Of a stretch of 64,000 nucleotides of DNA, positions 63,728-64,000 are shown in pieces. Within the stretch, counting starts at the first letter, position 1. Each line of letters starts with the position of its first letter. Under the pieces are notes generated by a model that worked only from the letters and a program-made list of their open reading frames with translations, had not been told where the DNA came from and made no database searches. This DNA comes from Solitalea koreensis (GTDB lineage: Bacteria > Bacteroidota > Bacteroidia > Sphingobacteriales > Sphingobacteriaceae). The translations under genes were made by a program, and so were the position numbers. The stretch covers positions 186,001-250,000 of the forward strand of contig NZ_FXSZ01000002.1 in NCBI RefSeq assembly GCF_900182575.1, read 5' to 3'.

Positions 63728-64000
63728 ACTACTCAATTGATTTTTAATTTTAAAAATATGTTGCACTTTGAGGTAAAGTTGCTTGAGTATAATATAGTTA
63801 AATTAAATATCTTATTATTCTTATAGTAGTGGAATTTTTACGAGTATCATCGTAGAAGACTATGTTTTTGGAAAGGGTTCAAGCAGATTCTACTTTAAAT
63901 TTCCAAGAGGTATTTTAGCTCAGTTTTCTCCTCATCTGGCTTAAAATTGTGAAATAATATTTTTAATTTAAGATCTATTAGATAGTTTTAGTTTAATTCA
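63728..64000. other. Window end, no gene seen
   Basis: These 273 AT-rich bases upstream of the MscS gene should contain its promoter. No clear -7 element, RNA or reading frame with coding character is visible, and the window ends before the next gene. Confidence 0.4.

Noticed and set aside
1..64000. CRISPR arrays, prophage, transposases, toxin-antitoxin or defence islands
   Set aside because: Looked for short regular repeats, integrase or transposase motifs and typical defence domains; none seen. The window appears to be mainly core chromosome.

Overview
The window looks like an ordinary chromosomal stretch from a Bacteroidota bacterium, probably of the Sphingobacteriia group (Pedobacter/Solitalea-like). 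This is inferred from the low GC content, TAnnTTTG-type -7 promoter elements, near absence of Shine-Dalgarno sequences, and families typical of the phylum: DUF4296, DUF6048/DUF6452, head-GIN, CtlX, Bacteroidota-type arginine decarboxylase, a ComEC without a beta-lactamase domain, and HhH outer-membrane barrels. I saw no rRNA, complete tRNA, CRISPR array, prophage or intact insertion sequence.

Layout. 1-3,040: a truncated exported protein, an Ala/Lys-rich exported protein, a doubtful ORF with a strong hairpin, scoAB (3-oxoacid CoA-transferase) and a tiny Cys-rich protein with its own promoter. 3,150-9,850: mutS2 and a DUF4296 lipoprotein, divergent from yggS-GNAT-aspartate kinase, then the DUF6452/DUF6048 pair. 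10,000-13,230: the conserved thrS-infC-rpmI-rplT operon, where infC appears to start at AUA behind a strong Shine-Dalgarno. 13,370-19,500: MFS, DoxX, a UMF1-family transporter pseudogene abutting a LutA-like gene, a head-GIN lipoprotein and recQ. 19,678-27,030: an S41 peptidase homologue with a changed nucleophile motif, fused trehalose-phosphate synthase/phosphatase facing a GH15 enzyme, and a ferredoxin-reductase-like protein.

27,200-33,090: argS, divergent from an arginine block (arginine deiminase-like, CtlX-like citrulline hydrolase, arginine decarboxylase). Together the first two could convert arginine to ornithine, with decarboxylation to agmatine as the alternative. 33,170-39,050: pseudouridine synthase, glutaminyl cyclase, a PhoR/PhoB-like pair, TlpA-like thioredoxin and gatB. 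39,227-46,170: a histidine kinase, cysE-cysM (cysteine synthesis), a secreted cyclase and alaS.

46,460-53,965: M23 peptidase-merR, then a gene-poor stretch with a decayed copy of the next gene's 5' end, then a tight run of PorV-like barrel, HhH-plus-barrel protein, ComEC and enoyl-CoA hydratase. This is the most system-like part of the window, and a link to DNA uptake is a hypothesis only. 54,443-57,800: glycogen debranching-type enzyme and GT4 glycosyltransferase. 58,050-63,730: MBL-fold hydrolase, a small protein, a sulfatase and a large MscS channel. Many genes are bounded by clear hairpin terminators, several of them bidirectional.
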